In this document: positions 6,163 to 6,814 of the stretch, one piece after another | How the letters are laid out: every line of letters starts with the position of its first letter | Position numbering within the stretch: position 1 is the stretch's first letter | Origin: Mycobacteriaceae bacterium | GTDB taxonomy: Bacteria > Actinomycetota > Actinomycetes > Mycobacteriales > Mycobacteriaceae | Reading direction: 5' to 3' | Assembly: GCA_013362555.1 (NCBI GenBank) | Contig: JABFVX010000270.1 | Span: 1 to 6,814 of the forward strand | Length of the DNA stretch: 6,814 bases | Notes under the pieces: model-generated | What the model saw: only the letters and a program-made list of their open reading frames with translations | Database searches by the model: none | Told to the model about the DNA's origin: nothing | Position numbers and translations under genes: made by a program

Positions 6163-6374
6163 GAGCGCTCCCCCGCACACCCGGCGCCGGTACCGGCAAT
6201 TCGGCAGTCGACCGGACCAGGACCTGAGCCCGAACGTCCATAACGACCCGCGACGTGCGCCCAACGCAACTCACAGGGCGTTCTGGACAGATTTAGTGGT
6301 CACGTGGTCGTCGTGACGGGCGGAAGCAGCGGTAGAGATCTGGCGTTGTCAGGCATCGGATCAGGGCCGGTGGG
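6163..6374. other. Convergent intergenic gap between the large gene and the YciI gene
   Basis: These 212 bases hold no credible gene. Several short palindromes occur, which is expected where two genes converge: GAGCGCTC (6163-6170) directly after the stop, CCGGCGCCGG (6181-6190) overlapping GCCGGTACCGGC (6186-6197), and GTCACG/CGTGAC (6299-6317). None has a U-tract. I saw no RNA gene. Confidence 0.5.
6299..6317. terminator. Weak hairpin GTCACG-7-CGTGAC, possible terminator
   Basis: This is a 6-bp stem with a 7-base loop between converging genes and without a T-run on either side. Actinobacterial terminators often lack a clear U-tract, but the stem is short, so the call rests mainly on position. 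Confidence 0.2.
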
Positions 6375-6713
6375 CTAGGCGGGGATGGCGTCTCCGGGGA
6401 ATCCGTGGCAGGGATGTACGTCGACGCGCATCATCCCGGCTTGCACGCAGGGGTCTGCGGCCATGATTTCGGTGGCTTTCTCGGCAGGCACGGTCATGAC
6501 CGCGACGCCGGCGATGGCGTCGGAGGTGACGGGGCAGAGGACGGCGATCACTCCGTCTGCGCGCAGTGACACCATGCGGCGTTGATGTTCGGTTTCGATG
6601 GCGTCCGCGCCGTCCATGGTCCGCTGCGGCGTCCACTGCAGCAGCGCCAGGCTGAAGGGTTTCGCGGACGCGGCCAGGGCCTGTATCTGTTCGTCGGTCA
6701 CCGGTGTGCTCAT
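6375..6713 (-). CDS. YciI-like (YCII domain) protein
   Basis: This is a 112-residue protein. The C-terminal part (MTVPAEKATEIMAADPCVQAGMMRVDVHPCHGFPGD) has the YCII-fold signature 'DP-x-x-x-A-G-x-x-x-x-x-x-x-H', seen in small ferredoxin-like-fold proteins that are often encoded near ECF sigma factors or dioxygenase/VOC genes. The N-terminus (MSTPVTDEQIQALAASAKPFSLALLQWTP) is slightly longer than in the smallest members. The family's biochemical role is poorly defined; some members are lyases or dehydrochlorinase-like. ATG 6713 is well supported, as GGAG lies 5 bases ahead. The gene begins only 9 bases after the stop of the VOC gene, so the two are almost certainly co-transcribed and translationally coupled. 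It converges on the large plus-strand gene. Confidence 0.9.
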   Translation of the reverse strand: MSTPVTDEQIQALAASAKPFSLALLQWTPQRTMDGADAIETEHQRRMVSLRADGVIAVLCPVTSDAIAGVAVMTVPAEKATEIMAADPCVQAGMMRVDVHPCHGFPGDAIPA

Positions 6714-6717
6714 TGGG

Positions 6718-6725
6718 TCTCCTCA
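6718..6725 (-). promoter_or_regulatory. Ribosome binding site overlapping the VOC stop codon
   Basis: On the minus strand the sequence reads TGAGGAGACCCAATG. The GGAG directly follows the upstream TGA stop and sits 5 bases from the YciI ATG. This arrangement supports translational coupling of the two genes. Confidence 0.6.
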
Positions 6726-6814
6726 GTTCTGGATGCGCTCGGCCAGGGAGACGATGATTCCCTCGGGGCCGCGGACGTAGGCCATCCGCCATCCGTCCTC
6801 GTATTCGCCGATGC
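6723..6814 (-). CDS. VOC (glyoxalase/bleomycin-resistance superfamily) protein, C-terminal end only
   Basis: Only the last 29 residues are in the window; the 5' part lies beyond 6814. They read IGEYEDGWRMAYVRGPEGI and then IVSLAERIQN. The block W-R-x-x-Y-V-R-G-P-E-G-I-I-V-x-L-A-E is the closing beta strand of VOC-family proteins, and the final Glu of LAE is the usual metal-binding position of that strand. VOC proteins include glyoxalases, extradiol dioxygenases and antibiotic-binding proteins, and the fragment cannot tell them apart. It is first in a two-gene operon with the YciI-like gene, with a 9-base gap. Confidence 0.82.
   Translation of the reverse strand, partial: IGEYEDGWRMAYVRGPEGIIVSLAERIQN

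Noticed and set aside
4690..6264. Long minus-strand open frame of 524 codons
   Set aside because: It lies antisense to the 3' half of the large gene, has no recognisable motif, and is the usual open shadow frame in GC-rich coding DNA. The plus frame carries clear domain signatures.
6361..6792. Alternative 143-codon minus-strand frame over the YciI and VOC genes
   Set aside because: The product is low-complexity, rich in Arg, Pro and His. The two real genes in other frames have clear family motifs and a proper ribosome site.
1..6814. tRNA, rRNA, CRISPR array, insertion sequence or attachment site
   Set aside because: I found no repeat-spacer pattern, transposase motif, paired terminal repeats, or tRNA-like cloverleaf on either strand.

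Overview
The window is GC-rich DNA with strong third-position GC bias. It encodes a WXG100-like secreted-protein architecture, SnoaL-tailed ECF sigma factors of the actinobacterial SigG/SigX5 kind, and VOC and YciI proteins. Together these point to a mycolic-acid actinobacterium such as Nocardia or a close relative. The genus is an inference; no marker gene proves it.

Layout. (1) Positions 1-516 hold the 3' end of an ECF sigma factor gene: the end of the region 4 DNA-binding helix plus a SnoaL-like tail. (2) After a 257-bp gap comes a second, complete sigma factor gene of the same type (774-1775, same strand). The two tails are clearly homologous, so this looks like a tandem paralogous pair. 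(3) A 169-bp AT-richer gap (1776-1944) carries two overlapping inverted repeats. (4) Positions 1945-6162 hold one very large gene for a protein of about 1405 residues. In order I read: a WXG100/CpnT-like helical N-terminus; hydrophobic Gly/Ala-rich segments; a domain shaped like a zinc metallopeptidase whose HExxH motif is lost; a disordered linker; a GNAT acetyltransferase-like domain; an unrecognised helical segment; and a C-terminal domain resembling NNMT/PNMT-family (SCO2525-like) SAM-dependent methyltransferases. (5) A 212-bp convergent gap follows. (6) On the minus strand lies a tight pair: the end of a VOC-family protein (6723-6814) followed by a YciI-like protein (6375-6713).

How they fit. 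The sigma factors are probably regulated through their own tails, since no anti-sigma gene is visible. The large protein has the layout of a type VII (ESX)-associated effector or polymorphic toxin, but two possible modifying enzymes on one such scaffold are unusual. No immunity gene and no ESX machinery gene lies beside it in the window. This large gene is the candidate for a previously undescribed system. The VOC-YciI pair looks like ordinary stress or small-molecule metabolism genes.
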